A stretch of DNA of 26,399 nt from an uncultured Oscillibacter sp. (GTDB taxonomy: Bacteria > Bacillota > Clostridia > Oscillospirales > Oscillospiraceae), in contig CAJUTB010000036.1 in assembly GCA_910589315.1 (NCBI GenBank), positions 1 to 26,399 on the forward strand. Reading direction: 5' to 3'. How positions within the stretch are numbered: the first letter of the stretch is position 1; the number at the start of each line of letters is the position of its first letter. The position numbers were made by a program, and so were the translations under genes. The notes under the pieces were generated by a model. That model made no database searches. It saw only the letters and a list, made by a program, of their open reading frames with translations, and was not told the origin of the DNA. Below are positions 1-8,119 of the stretch, piece after piece.

Positions 1-52
1 TGGCCGCATTGCTGCCGCTCTTGCCAAGCTCTTGTTCAACTCTTGATTCGCA

Positions 53-349
53 TTACCAATATCTTTCCTCGCCCGGCATTGTGCGAACCATAGAAGCGTC
101 CATTGTTTCGGGAGCCGTTTCCCAGGCTTTTTGCGGGCACAGCTCTATTAGCTCTTGAACCAGCGCCCGGGATTCCGGCGGCAGCTGGATGGGAAGCGAA
201 TAGTGATACATTCCTCCCATTTTCCGTTCTTTGTAAAGTTCCAGAACCTCCTCACACAAAAGATGGTCCTTTGCGGAGATATCCTCAGCCTGTTTCCGCG
301 CCTCGTTTTTTGCCTGGACAATCTGATCGTATTCTTCCCGCAAGCTCAC
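53..349 (-). CDS. Hypothetical protein, 98 aa, GTG start
   Basis: I do not recognise this protein. It is soluble and highly charged, with no signal peptide or membrane segment. The first half (residues 1-45) reads as a Glu/Lys/Arg-rich helix and could be a short coiled coil. The second half is rich in Pro, Glu and Met. An ATG lies 17 codons further upstream (base 400), but I chose the GTG at 349 because AAAGGAGGG sits six bases before it, while the ATG has no comparable site. The stop is TAA at 55-53. It is transcribed away from the ZIP transporter gene, leaving a 134-base divergent gap. That it is a gene is fairly secure from the ribosome binding site; its function is unknown. Bases 1-52 hold nothing I can support. 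Confidence 0.6.
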   Translation of the reverse strand: MSLREEYDQIVQAKNEARKQAEDISAKDHLLCEEVLELYKERKMGGMYHYSLPIQLPPESRALVQELIELCPQKAWETAPETMDASMVRTMPGEERYW

Positions 350-483
350 GGCAATCCCTCCTTTTGATAGATGGTTCTTATCATAGCACGGCCTGTCCAA
401 AGCCGCAACCAGTCACCAACCGGGCCGCCGCCGCTTATATTGTCATACGGGCCTCCCCGGCCCGAATTGCGATAAAGGCGTTG

Positions 484-1254
484 ATGGATATGCTGCGGTC
501 ACTTGGCTGGGCCGCTTTAGGCACCGGCTTTACATTTCTAATGACCACCCTCGGCGCGGCGATGGTCTTTTTCCTCTCCGGCGAACCGAAGCCCCGGTTT
601 CAAAAGGCTATGCTGGGCTTTGCCGCCGGGGTTATGACGGCCGCCTCGGTTTGGAGCCTGCTGCTCCCGGCGATTGAACAGGCGGAAACGGAAAGCCGCC
701 TGCCCGGCTGGCTTCCCGCAGCGGCGGGGATGCTCTCCGGCGTGATTTTCCTGGCGGCCCTGGACTCCGTTCTTCCCCACCTGCGGCGGAACCGGACGGA
801 ATCAAACGTTGCTTGGCGGCAGAACACCCTGCTCATGACAGCCATTACCCTACATAACGTGCCCGAGGGAATGGCGGTTGGCCTGGCGTTTGCTCTGGCG
901 GCCAACGGCGAGGGCGCAGTAGGCGCGATGGCGTTGGCGCTGGGCATCGGCATTCAGAATTTTCCGGAAGGCGCGGCGGTGGCGCTGCCGCTGCGGCAGG
1001 AGGGCCGGTCCCGGAGCCGGGCGTTTCTGGGCGGAATGCTCTCCGGCGCGGTGGAGCCGGTGTTCGGGATTCTGGTGGTGCTGATTGCCGCATGGACCCA
1101 GCCGCTGATGCCGTGGCTGTTGAGCTTTGCGGCGGGGGCGATGCTGTATGTGGTGGTGGAAGAACTGGTCCCACAGGCCCACAGCCGGGCGGGAACCTGC
1201 GGGTTTGTCGGCGGGTTTTTGATTATGATGGTGCTGGATGTGGCGTTGGGATGA
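484..1254 (+). CDS. ZIP family divalent metal (zinc) transporter, 256 aa
   Basis: Inner-membrane transporter of the ZIP (ZupT/GufA-like) family, which brings Zn2+ and related divalent metals into the cytoplasm. The two signature helices are visible: HNVPEG at residues 124-129 and QNFPEG at 158-163, which carry the metal-binding His/Asn/Glu residues of the family. Further Glu residues (E191, E226, E227) sit in later hydrophobic segments. About eight hydrophobic stretches fit the family topology, and 256 aa is the usual length. The open frame extends upstream to base 103, but that part is non-membrane and antisense to the neighbouring gene. I start at ATG 484, preceded by a weak AAAGG; ATG 490 is an alternative. 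It ends just before a bidirectional terminator. Metal specificity cannot be read from sequence alone. Confidence 0.88.
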   Translation: MDMLRSLGWAALGTGFTFLMTTLGAAMVFFLSGEPKPRFQKAMLGFAAGVMTAASVWSLLLPAIEQAETESRLPGWLPAAAGMLSGVIFLAALDSVLPHLRRNRTESNVAWRQNTLLMTAITLHNVPEGMAVGLAFALAANGEGAVGAMALALGIGIQNFPEGAAVALPLRQEGRSRSRAFLGGMLSGAVEPVFGILVVLIAAWTQPLMPWLLSFAAGAMLYVVVEELVPQAHSRAGTCGFVGGFLIMMVLDVALG

Positions 1255-1258
1255 AAAA

Positions 1259-1284
1259 CGGCGGCAGTCTCAAGACTGCCGCCG
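1259..1284. terminator. Bidirectional rho-independent terminator
   Basis: A perfect 12-bp GC-rich stem (1259-1270 with 1273-1284) closes on a tiny loop. It is flanked by AAAAA on the left, which is a U-run for leftward transcripts, and CTTTAATGTTT on the right. It serves the ZIP gene rightwards and the 62-aa gene leftwards. The stop codon of the 62-aa gene (1270-1272) lies inside the hairpin. Confidence 0.8.
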
Positions 1285-1458
1285 CTTTAATGTTTGTTTC
1301 AGGTCGTAGAGCCATTTCGCTTTTCGCGCAAATACGATGACGGGGCGGAACTGGCCGCAGCCCTCGCATAGATCATAGTCGTCCGACAAAACATAGTCCC
1401 GTTCGGTTTTTTGGAAGCCGTTGAGCCGGTTCCAGCAGTCCAAACAAAATTCGGCCAT
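1270..1458 (-). CDS. Small zinc-ribbon-like protein, 62 aa
   Basis: Short soluble protein with two CxxC knuckles, CLDC (Cys5/Cys8) and CEGC (Cys31/Cys34). This four-cysteine arrangement suggests one bound zinc in a ribbon-type fold. The C-terminal third is basic (ends KRRQS), which could favour nucleic-acid contact, but that is only inference. The start is ATG 1458 with AAAGGA upstream at a normal spacing. A good leftward promoter (TTGACA, 18 bp, TAATAT) lies just upstream at 1492-1521. It is divergent from the XRE regulator, whose putative operator overlaps this promoter, so the regulator may control it. No specific function is recognised. Confidence 0.7.
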   Translation of the reverse strand: MAEFCLDCWNRLNGFQKTERDYVLSDDYDLCEGCGQFRPVIVFARKAKWLYDLKQTLKRRQS

Positions 1459-1491
1459 GATAGATTCCTTTCTTCATCCCATGATAGCATA

Positions 1492-1521
1492 ATATTACTA
1501 CGGTGGGAATGATAGTGTCAA
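1492..1521 (-). promoter_or_regulatory. Sigma-A promoter of the 62-aa zinc-ribbon gene
   Basis: Read leftwards: a perfect -35 TTGACA (1521-1516), an 18-bp spacer and -10 TAATAT (1497-1492), placed about 35 bases before the start codon. The -35 is part of an inverted repeat shared with the divergent XRE gene. Confidence 0.65.
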
Positions 1522-1562
1522 GTAGAAATTACCTATCTTTTGACTAAACATGGTTTGACACT
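1514..1562. repeat. Separated inverted repeat, possible XRE operator
   Basis: AGTGTCAA at 1514-1521 is matched by its reverse complement TTGACACT at 1555-1562, with centres about 41 bp (four helical turns) apart. The left arm covers the -35 of the 62-aa gene; the right arm abuts the XRE start codon. Such placement suits autoregulation by the adjacent HTH protein. That is inference; the arms are only 8 bp. Confidence 0.4.
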
Positions 1563-1563
1563 T

Positions 1564-1818
1564 ATGAAGAACACCTTTCATGGAAAATTCAACTGCTCTG
1601 GAACTCGTATCCGAAGGAGACGCAAAGAACTGAAGCTCTCTCAGGAACAGCTTGCCGCAAAACTGCAATTGGCTGGCTTGGACATTACTCAAAAAGCCAT
1701 CAGCCGAATGGAAACTGGCCTGCGGGTAGTGCCGGATTATGAGATTCCGTTTCTGGCAGATGCCTTGGGCGTGTCCATCCTGTGGCTTTTGGGACGTGAA
1801 GCGGAGAATAATAAATAA
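1564..1818 (+). CDS. XRE-family HTH transcriptional regulator, 84 aa
   Basis: Single-domain Cro/C1-type DNA-binding protein. The helix-turn-helix runs roughly from residue 26 (SQEQLAAKLQ) to 50 (AISRMETG), followed by the usual third and fourth helices (IPFLADALGVSILWLLG). There is no sensor or protease domain, so it probably acts as a small repressor. Its length is normal for stand-alone XRE proteins. The start is uncertain: ATG 1564 is chosen, TTG 1540 would add eight residues, and neither has a clear ribosome binding site. It is divergent from the 62-aa zinc-ribbon gene, with inverted-repeat arms at both gene starts that suggest autoregulation. It ends about 130 bases before the convergent membrane zinc-ribbon gene. 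Confidence 0.85.
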   Translation: MKNTFHGKFNCSGTRIRRRRKELKLSQEQLAAKLQLAGLDITQKAISRMETGLRVVPDYEIPFLADALGVSILWLLGREAENNK

Positions 1819-1824
1819 GGCCGG

Positions 1825-1874
1825 ATTTGCTTTCGCGTTCCCGGCCCGCTTTCCCCAGGAACGCGAAAGCGAAT
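1825..1874. repeat. Long 17-bp inverted repeat (stem-loop) between convergent genes
   Basis: Arms 1825-1841 and 1858-1874 are reverse complements over 17 positions with a single T/G wobble, around a 16-base loop. The stem core is GCTTTCGCGTTCC. It lies just after the XRE stop. No U-run follows, so it is not a textbook terminator. It may act as a 3' structural element or as part of a two-hairpin convergent terminator with the stem at 1893-1916. Confidence 0.6.
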
Positions 1875-1883
1875 TGGCAGTGA

Positions 1884-1916
1884 AATAAAAAACGCAGCAG
1901 CTTCACAGCTGCCGCG
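1884..1916 (-). terminator. Rho-independent terminator of the membrane zinc-ribbon gene
   Basis: Leftward stem: 1916-1907 pairs with 1902-1893 (10 bp, one mismatch, TGAA-type loop), followed by TTTTTT (1892-1887) and TATTT. It lies 32 bases past the stop of the gene at 1948-2382. Confidence 0.75.
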
Positions 1917-1947
1917 CTTTTCGCTTGTCTGAACGCTTTTCCCCGGT

Positions 1948-2382
1948 TTATGTCCGGGCTTTGATCTGCTCCCCGCACTTGGGACAGGTGATGACAATGT
2001 TTCCCTTCCCGGTTGGTACCCGGCAAATGGCCTTGCAGCTCTTGCAGGTGAAATATTTGTGGTCCTTATCCATATGCCGCGCCTTTGCGGCGGCGGCGCG
2101 GCTCCGGACCGCCCAACGCCAGTTCAGCCACTTCTGGTTCTCCGCCTGCCGCTTGTACAGGTTCTTGGAGAATATGCGGAACAGCAGAAGGAGCATCAGC
2201 GCAAACACGGCCGTATCCAAAACCCGCTCCCAAAGCGCGCTTTTCAGGACGCCCCCCAGAATCCGGCCGGCGAAAAACAGGGCAATATAAAGCCACAGCA
2301 ATACCCGATTCAGCTGGTCCATGCCGTTCCGCCCGTACATGAACCGGGACAACGTATTTCCGAGTTTTTGAAAAACGCCCAT
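1948..2382 (-). CDS. Two-TM protein with C-terminal zinc ribbon, 144 aa
   Basis: Small membrane protein with two hydrophobic helices at about residues 26-46 and 57-70, then a very basic linker (about 72-108), then a zinc ribbon with paired CxxC knuckles at Cys113/Cys116 and Cys133/Cys136. This architecture is seen in uncharacterised Clostridia membrane proteins; no enzyme motif is present. By the positive-inside tendency, the basic linker and ribbon are probably cytoplasmic. The start at ATG 2382 is supported by GTGAAGGAG nine bases upstream; a longer open frame to 2439 lacks that support. It is divergent from htpG and terminated at 1884-1916. The role is unknown. Confidence 0.72.
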   Translation of the reverse strand: MGVFQKLGNTLSRFMYGRNGMDQLNRVLLWLYIALFFAGRILGGVLKSALWERVLDTAVFALMLLLLFRIFSKNLYKRQAENQKWLNWRWAVRSRAAAAKARHMDKDHKYFTCKSCKAICRVPTGKGNIVITCPKCGEQIKART

Positions 2383-2503
2383 AAAACAAGTCTCCTTCAC
2401 CGGCGAACGCCAGGTCCTTTTTTTGTATTTTACTCGCACATCGCCCGCTCGACAACCGTTTTTCGCGGAAATTTACAAAATGGTCATTTATTTTCCATCG
2501 GCC

Positions 2504-2531
2504 TTGTGCTATATTTGACTATTGTTATAAA
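2504..2531 (+). promoter_or_regulatory. Possible htpG promoter
   Basis: TTGTGC (2504-2509), a 16-bp spacer and TATAAA (2526-2531), 21 bases before the htpG start. The -35 is weak, and the surrounding AT-rich stretch offers other -10 candidates. No CIRCE-type inverted repeat was seen, so heat-shock control through HrcA is not supported. Confidence 0.3.
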
Positions 2532-2552
2532 ATAAGGAAAAGGATGTGTATT

Positions 2553-4436
2553 ATGGCAAAAAAACAATTTAAGGCAGAATCGAAGCGGCTCCTGGATCTG
2601 ATGATCAATTCCATCTATACCCACAAGGAAATTTTCCTCCGGGAAATCATCTCCAACGCCTCCGACGCCTGCGACAAGCTCTGCTATCGGGCCCTTACCG
2701 ACAGCGCGGTTGGCATGAACCGGGGCGATTTCCAGATTGAAATCACGGTGGACAAGGAAAAGCGGATTCTTACCGTCTCGGACAACGGCATTGGCATGAA
2801 CAAGGAGGACCTGGAAACCAACCTGGGCGTCATCGCCTCCTCCGGCTCCTACAAGTTCAAGCAGGAGGTGGGAGACGACGCCAAGGATACCGATGTCATC
2901 GGTCAGTTTGGCGTGGGCTTCTACTCGGCCTTCATGGTCTCCGACCATATCACCGTTGTCACGAAGAAATACGGCGAAGACACGGCCTGGATGTGGCAGA
3001 GCGCGGGCGCGGACGGATACACCGTGACCGAATGCGAGCGCGAGACGGCGGGCACCAGCATTATCATGCATATCAAGCCCGACACCGGCGACGAAACGTA
3101 CGGCGAGTTCCTGGAATCCTGGAAGCTCCAGGAGTTAGTAAGGAAGTATTCCGACTATATCCGTTTCCCCATTCGCATGGAGGTCTCCAAGACCCGCAAA
3201 AAAGAGGACTCTCCCGAGGACCAGCCCGAATATGAAACCTATCAGGAGACGGAAACGCTGAATTCCATGGTTCCCATCTGGCAGCGTCCGAAGTCCGAGG
3301 TGACGGCGGAGGAACACAACAAGTTCTACCGCGACAAGTTCCACGACTACGCCGACCCCCAGCGGGTGATCTCCGCTTCCGTCGAGGGGGCCGTGACCTA
3401 CAAGGCCCTGCTGTTTGTCCCCGGCGCGGCTCCGTTCGATTACTACACCAAGGATTATGAAAAAGGCTTGCAGCTCTATTCCAACGGCGTTTTGATTATG
3501 GACAAGTGCGCCGACCTCCTGCCGGACCATTTCCGGTTCATACGGGGCGTGGTGGACTCCCCCGACCTGAGCCTGAACATCTCCCGGGAGCTGCTGCAGC
3601 ATGACCGGCAGCTGAAAGTGATTGCCGGCAACCTGGAAAAGAAAATCAAGGCGGAACTGGCGAAGATGCTGGCGGAGGACCGGGAGGCTTATGAGACCTT
3701 CTGGAAAAACTTCGGGCGGCAGCTCAAATATGGCGCGGTGTCCGAGTACGGCGCGCACAAGGACCTTTTGCAAGACCTGCTCCTGTTCCATTCCTCCACG
3801 GAGAAAAAGCCGGTGACGCTGGAAGAATATGTCTCCCGGATGCCGGAGGAGCAGAAGTATATTTACTATGCCGCCGGGGAGACCGCCGATAAGATCGACA
3901 AGCTCCCCCAGACGGAGCGGCTGCGGGACAAGGGCACGGAAATTCTCTATTTCACGGAGGAAGTGGACGAGTTCTGCGCCCAGACGCTGCATGAATACAA
4001 GGAAAAGGAATTCCATTCCGTTCTGGACCAGGAGCTGGAGGAAGGCGACGAAAAGAAGGCCGAGGAGGCCGTGGAAGCCCATAAGGAAGCCTTTGACTTT
4101 GTCAAGGAAACCCTGGGCGACGCCGTGAAGGAAGTCCGGGCTTCGGCGCGGCTGAAGTCCCATCCGGTCTGCCTGACGGCAGGGGACGGTTTGAGCTTCG
4201 AGATGGAGAAGTATTTCCAGTCCATCCAGCCCGACAGGGCCTTCAAGGCGTCCCGTATCCTGGAACTGAACGTGGAACATCCGGCGTTCCAGGCGTTGGA
4301 GGCGGCGGTGTCCGCCGACCCGGAAAAGGCGAAAGCCTATGCGCAGCTGTTGTATAACCAGGCGTTGCTGATTGCGGGCCTTCCGCTGGATGACCCCTCC
4401 GGATACACGGATCTGGTTTGCGGCCTGATGCAGTAA
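2553..4436 (+). CDS. htpG: Chaperone protein HtpG (bacterial Hsp90), 627 aa
   Basis: Cytoplasmic ATP-dependent Hsp90 chaperone that works with DnaK on partly folded clients. The N-terminal GHKL ATPase is clear: catalytic Glu31 in LREIISNASDACDKL, then DNGIGM (77-82) and GQFGVGF (118-124) around the nucleotide pocket. The middle domain (about 230-480) and the C-terminal dimerisation domain (about 500-627) follow. Length matches the family (roughly 620-640). The start is ATG 2553 (MAKKQFKAES); ATG 2544 adds three residues but sits directly on the AAGGAAAAGG ribosome binding site, which argues against it. A bidirectional terminator shared with tex follows 10 bases after the stop. It is monocistronic. 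Confidence 0.97.
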   Translation: MAKKQFKAESKRLLDLMINSIYTHKEIFLREIISNASDACDKLCYRALTDSAVGMNRGDFQIEITVDKEKRILTVSDNGIGMNKEDLETNLGVIASSGSYKFKQEVGDDAKDTDVIGQFGVGFYSAFMVSDHITVVTKKYGEDTAWMWQSAGADGYTVTECERETAGTSIIMHIKPDTGDETYGEFLESWKLQELVRKYSDYIRFPIRMEVSKTRKKEDSPEDQPEYETYQETETLNSMVPIWQRPKSEVTAEEHNKFYRDKFHDYADPQRVISASVEGAVTYKALLFVPGAAPFDYYTKDYEKGLQLYSNGVLIMDKCADLLPDHFRFIRGVVDSPDLSLNISRELLQHDRQLKVIAGNLEKKIKAELAKMLAEDREAYETFWKNFGRQLKYGAVSEYGAHKDLLQDLLLFHSSTEKKPVTLEEYVSRMPEEQKYIYYAAGETADKIDKLPQTERLRDKGTEILYFTEEVDEFCAQTLHEYKEKEFHSVLDQELEEGDEKKAEEAVEAHKEAFDFVKETLGDAVKEVRASARLKSHPVCLTAGDGLSFEMEKYFQSIQPDRAFKASRILELNVEHPAFQALEAAVSADPEKAKAYAQLLYNQALLIAGLPLDDPSGYTDLVCGLMQ

Positions 4437-4446
4437 AACAAATGAA

Positions 4447-4480
4447 AACCCGCCGGGACAAGCCGTCCCGGCGGGTTGTT
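4447..4480. terminator. Bidirectional terminator between htpG and tex
   Basis: A perfect 13-bp stem (4447-4459 with 4465-4477, loop AAGCC) is followed rightwards by TTGTTTTCATTTT and preceded by AATGAAAA, the U-run for leftward tex transcripts. It lies 10 bases after the htpG stop and immediately before the tex stop codon at 4482. Confidence 0.85.
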
Positions 4481-4481
4481 T

Positions 4482-6650
4482 TCATTTTCCTGCTGCCTGT
4501 TTCATGGAAAGGGATATCCGTTTCTTTTTCTCGTCCACTTCCAGAACCATGACCTTCACCACGTCGCCCACGGAGACCGCTTCCGACGGATGTTTAATGA
4601 AACGGTCCGCCACCTGGGAGATGTGGACGAGACCGTCCTGATGGACGCCGATATCCACAAATACGCCGAAGTCGATCACGTTCCGCACGGTGCCCGTGAG
4701 AACCATGCCCGGCTGTAAATCCTTCATTTCCAGCACGTCCGTCCGCAGGACGGGCTTTGGCAGGCTGTCCCGGATGTCCCGGCCCGGCTTCAGAAGCTCC
4801 GACACCACGTCCCACAGCGTCAGCACGCCTACGCCCACCTCTCCGGCAATCGCTTCCTCGCCATAGGCTGCGACGTTGGCCCGCAGGTCGCCCAGTTTCC
4901 CCGCGCGTACGTCGGACAATTGACGCCCAGTCAGTTTCAGAATCCGCTCGGCGGCGGCGTAGCTCTCCGGGTGAACGGCGGTGTTGTCCAGTACGGATTT
5001 GCTCTCCGGCACCCGCAGAAAACCCGCGCACTGCTGAAACGCTTTCGGGCCCAGCTTGGGGACTTTCAAGATCTGACTGCGGGAAGTGAAGGGGCCGTTT
5101 TCCTCCCGGTAGGCCACGATGTTTTTCGCAGTGGAGGCCGTCAGGCCGGCAACCCGCTGCAACAGCGACGGCGACGCTGTGTTCACGTCCACGCCCACGG
5201 CGTTCACGCAGTCCTCCACCACGCCCGCCAACGCCTCGTCCAGACGCTTCGGCGGCATATCGTGCTGGTACTGCCCCACGCCGATGGCCTTGGGGTCGAT
5301 TTTCACCAGCTCTGCCAGGGGGTCTTGCAGACGGCGGGCGATGGAGACGGCGGAACGAAGGTTGACATCAAACTGCGGGAATTCCTCCGCGCCCAAGGGA
5401 CTGGCCGAATACACCGACGCGCCCGCCTCGGAGACGATCATGTAGCTCACCTGCGCCCCCTCCGCGTTGACCTCGCGGATCAGCTCGACGGCCATCTGTT
5501 CCGTCTCCCGGCTGGCGGTGCCGTTGCCGATGGCGATGTGTTCCACGCCGTGCTTCTGAATCAGCTTACGCAGCGCGGCAATGGCCTCGTGTTTCTGCCG
5601 CTCGCCGTAGGTGGGATAGACGACCGCCGTATTCAGCACCTTGCCCGTGCCGTCCACCACGGCGACTTTGCACCCCATGCGGTAGCCGGGGTCCAGGCCC
5701 ATCGTCACCTTGCCCTTCACCGGCGGCTGCATCAGCAGCGGCTTCAGATTCAGCGCAAACTGCCCGATGGCCCCTTCGCAGGCGGCCTCCGTCAGACTGC
5801 TTCGGGCCTCCCGCTCCAGGGAGGGGAAAATCAGGCGGTCATAAGCGTCTTCCGCGGCGGCTTTCACAAATTCCATGGCCCGGCTGCCCGGCATTACGGC
5901 CCGGCGGCGGACGGATTGCAGCGCGGCGTCCCGGTCCAGCTCAACGGAAACCTTCAGCACGTTTTCTTTCTCGCCCCGGTTGACGGCCAGGACCTGATGG
6001 CCCTGCATCCGGGAGAGGGGCTGCCGGAAGTCATAATAGAGCCGGTAAACGGTGTCCTCCTCCGTGGCGGCGGAGCTGTGCAGAAAACCGCTCCGCACCA
6101 GCAGTGCGCGCAGACCCTTCCGGAGTTCGGCGTCGTCGCTCAGCCATTCCGCCACGATGTCGGAGGCCCCCGCAAGGGCGTCCTCCGGCGTTTCCACGCC
6201 TTTTTCCGGGTCCACGTATGCCTGCGCCGCTTCCAGCGGGTCCGGGCAGTCCGCCCCTTGGGCGAACAAAACTGCCGCCAGGGGTTCCAGACCTTTTTCC
6301 CGGGCCGCCGTGGCGCGGGTGCGGCGTTTTTGCTTATAGGGCCGGTACAGGTCTTCCACCTCGGCCAGCGTGGCGGCCTTGTCGATGGCGGCGGACAGCT
6401 CGTCCGTCAGCTTTCCTTGTTCCGCGATGGAATTTTTGACGGCCTTCCGCCGTTCCACCAGCCCCCGCAGATAGCGGAGGCGTTCTTCCAGGTTCCGCAA
6501 AACGGTGTCGTCCATGGCCCCGTGCAGTTCCTTGCGGTAACGGGCGATGAATGGAATGGTGTTGCCTCCGTCCAGGAGCTGGACGACGTTGGCGACGTGC
6601 TGGGCGTTCTGGCCCACTTCCTGGGCGAGGGTGGTGATGATTGGATCCAT
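4482..6650 (-). CDS. tex: Tex family RNA-binding transcription accessory protein, 722 aa
   Basis: Cytoplasmic nucleic-acid-binding protein of the Tex/Spt6 family, linked in other bacteria to transcription. Domains in order: the helical Tex N-terminal region (about 1-310), with the family signature IPFIARYRKELHG near residue 25; a YqgF/RNase H-like domain beginning near 317 (MGLDPGYRMGCKVAVVDG); a helix-hairpin-helix module around 495-545 (LQRVAGLTASTAKNIV, VPKLGPKAFQQCAGFL); and a C-terminal S1 domain about 643-715 (GMVLTGTVRNVIDFGVFVDI). I start at ATG 6650 because AAAGGAG precedes it by four bases; the open frame further upstream overlaps the MATE gene. It lies 23 bases downstream of the MATE stop, so the two are probably cotranscribed. 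Confidence 0.95.
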   Translation of the reverse strand: MDPIITTLAQEVGQNAQHVANVVQLLDGGNTIPFIARYRKELHGAMDDTVLRNLEERLRYLRGLVERRKAVKNSIAEQGKLTDELSAAIDKAATLAEVEDLYRPYKQKRRTRATAAREKGLEPLAAVLFAQGADCPDPLEAAQAYVDPEKGVETPEDALAGASDIVAEWLSDDAELRKGLRALLVRSGFLHSSAATEEDTVYRLYYDFRQPLSRMQGHQVLAVNRGEKENVLKVSVELDRDAALQSVRRRAVMPGSRAMEFVKAAAEDAYDRLIFPSLEREARSSLTEAACEGAIGQFALNLKPLLMQPPVKGKVTMGLDPGYRMGCKVAVVDGTGKVLNTAVVYPTYGERQKHEAIAALRKLIQKHGVEHIAIGNGTASRETEQMAVELIREVNAEGAQVSYMIVSEAGASVYSASPLGAEEFPQFDVNLRSAVSIARRLQDPLAELVKIDPKAIGVGQYQHDMPPKRLDEALAGVVEDCVNAVGVDVNTASPSLLQRVAGLTASTAKNIVAYREENGPFTSRSQILKVPKLGPKAFQQCAGFLRVPESKSVLDNTAVHPESYAAAERILKLTGRQLSDVRAGKLGDLRANVAAYGEEAIAGEVGVGVLTLWDVVSELLKPGRDIRDSLPKPVLRTDVLEMKDLQPGMVLTGTVRNVIDFGVFVDIGVHQDGLVHISQVADRFIKHPSEAVSVGDVVKVMVLEVDEKKKRISLSMKQAAGK

Positions 6651-6673
6651 AAAGCTCCTTTCTGTGCAGTGCG

Positions 6674-8068
6674 TCAGGGGGTTTCGTTCAGATTGGCAAA
6701 CCGGGCGTCGGTGGCCCGGAAGGTGCGGCGGAGGAAGAAGATGCTTAAAATCAGGGAAATAACCTCCGAAATCGGGTAAGCGAACCAGACCAGGTCCAGA
6801 CGGCCCGTCTGGGCCAGCAGCCACGCGACGGGCAGCAATACCAGCAATTGACGGCAAACGGAGATGATCAGCGTGTGAACCGGATTGCCGATGGCCTGAC
6901 AGACGGACCCGGCGATGATATCAAAGCCCGCCAGAAGGAAGGAGTAGCTGATGATTCGCAGGGCCGCGATGCCCATGGACAGCATTTCCGCCGAGGGGCT
7001 GAAAAAGGACAGCAGCACGCCTGGAATCAGGTTGAAGGCCGCCCAGCCGATGATCATGATGACGGTGGCCACCGCGGCGGTGAGGCGGAAGGTGTGCTTC
7101 ACGCGGTCGGGCCGGGCCGCGCCGTAGTTATAGGAGATAATCGGGACCATACCGTTATTCAGGCCGAAAACCGGCATGAAAATGAAGCTCTGAAGTTTGA
7201 AATACGCGCCGAAAACGGCGGTGGCCGTGTCGGTGAAGCTGATGAGGATTTTATTCATGCCGAAGGTCATGACGGAACCGATGGACTGCATGATGATGGA
7301 TGGAAGGCCGATATGATAAATTTCACGGGCGATCGCGGGGTTGAGGCGGATTTCCCGAAGGCGGATGTGAATTTCCTTGTTGAATTTCAGGTTGATGATC
7401 AGGCCGATGACGGCGGCGGTGATCTGTCCGATGACCGTTGCGGCGGCGGCTCCGGCCACCTCCATCCGGGGGAAGCCGAACAGGCCGAAAATCAGAATCG
7501 GGTCCAGGATGATGTTGATGACCGCGCCGATGAGCTGGGTGATCATGGAATACAGCGTCCGGCCGGTGGACTGCAGCAGCCGCTCAAAGCAGAACTGACT
7601 GAAAATGCCGATGGATAATCCCAGGCAGATGGTGGCGTAGGACGTGCCATAATCCACAATAGGGGCAATGTCCGTCTGGGCCAGGAAGAACGCGCGGGAG
7701 AACAGAAGGCCGCAGACGCCGAAGATTACGCCGCTGCAAAGGGTGAGGAAGATGCCGGTGTTGGCGGCCTTGTCGGCTACGTCCTGTTTTTTCTCGCCCA
7801 GGGAGCGGGAGAGCAGGGCGTTCATGCCCACGCCGGTGCCGCCGCCCACGGCGATCATGAGGTTTTGCAGCGGGAAGGCCAGGGAGACGGCGTTCAGGGC
7901 GTCCTGGCTCAGACGGGCAACGAACACGCTGTCCACGATGTTATAGAGAGCCTGAACCAACATGGAAATCATCATGGGAACGGCCATGCTGGCCAGCAAA
8001 GGGGCAATGGGCATGATGCCCATTTTGTTTTCCTGGGGCGCGGGAGATTGGGGAGCGTTATGGTTCAT
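6674..8068 (-). CDS. MATE family multidrug/solute efflux transporter, 464 aa
   Basis: Polytopic inner-membrane protein with about twelve hydrophobic helices in two related halves, as in MATE antiporters, which export cationic drugs or metabolites against Na+ or H+. The start of the first repeat (PLLASMAVPMMISMLVQALYNIVDSVFVARL) and the second half starting near residue 240 (GLPSIIMQSIGSVMTFGMNKIL) are typical. Length is normal. ATG 8068 has AAAGGA eight bases upstream. It is followed closely by tex on the same strand and preceded by the SLH-peptidase gene with a weak hairpin between. Substrate and coupling ion cannot be told from the sequence. Confidence 0.92.
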   Translation of the reverse strand: MNHNAPQSPAPQENKMGIMPIAPLLASMAVPMMISMLVQALYNIVDSVFVARLSQDALNAVSLAFPLQNLMIAVGGGTGVGMNALLSRSLGEKKQDVADKAANTGIFLTLCSGVIFGVCGLLFSRAFFLAQTDIAPIVDYGTSYATICLGLSIGIFSQFCFERLLQSTGRTLYSMITQLIGAVINIILDPILIFGLFGFPRMEVAGAAAATVIGQITAAVIGLIINLKFNKEIHIRLREIRLNPAIAREIYHIGLPSIIMQSIGSVMTFGMNKILISFTDTATAVFGAYFKLQSFIFMPVFGLNNGMVPIISYNYGAARPDRVKHTFRLTAAVATVIMIIGWAAFNLIPGVLLSFFSPSAEMLSMGIAALRIISYSFLLAGFDIIAGSVCQAIGNPVHTLIISVCRQLLVLLPVAWLLAQTGRLDLVWFAYPISEVISLILSIFFLRRTFRATDARFANLNETP

Positions 8069-8119
8069 GTCGGAAATCCTTTCTATGTCTATATCTTATG
8101 TTCGTGTTTTGTTCGAGGA

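Noticed and set aside
103..483. N-terminal extension of the ZIP transporter frame
   Set aside because: It overlaps the antisense 98-aa gene, is not hydrophobic, and family members start where the first membrane helix begins, at ATG 484.
2383..2552. Searched for a CIRCE element upstream of htpG
   Set aside because: No TTAGCACTC-N9-GAGTGCTAA-like inverted repeat is present.
3135..4280. 381-codon leftward frame opposite htpG
   Set aside because: Antisense shadow of a confidently identified Hsp90 gene.
4920..6779. 619-codon rightward frame opposite tex
   Set aside because: Antisense shadow of tex; composition (His, Arg, Gln, Gly) is typical of reverse-frame translation, and there is no ribosome binding site or family.
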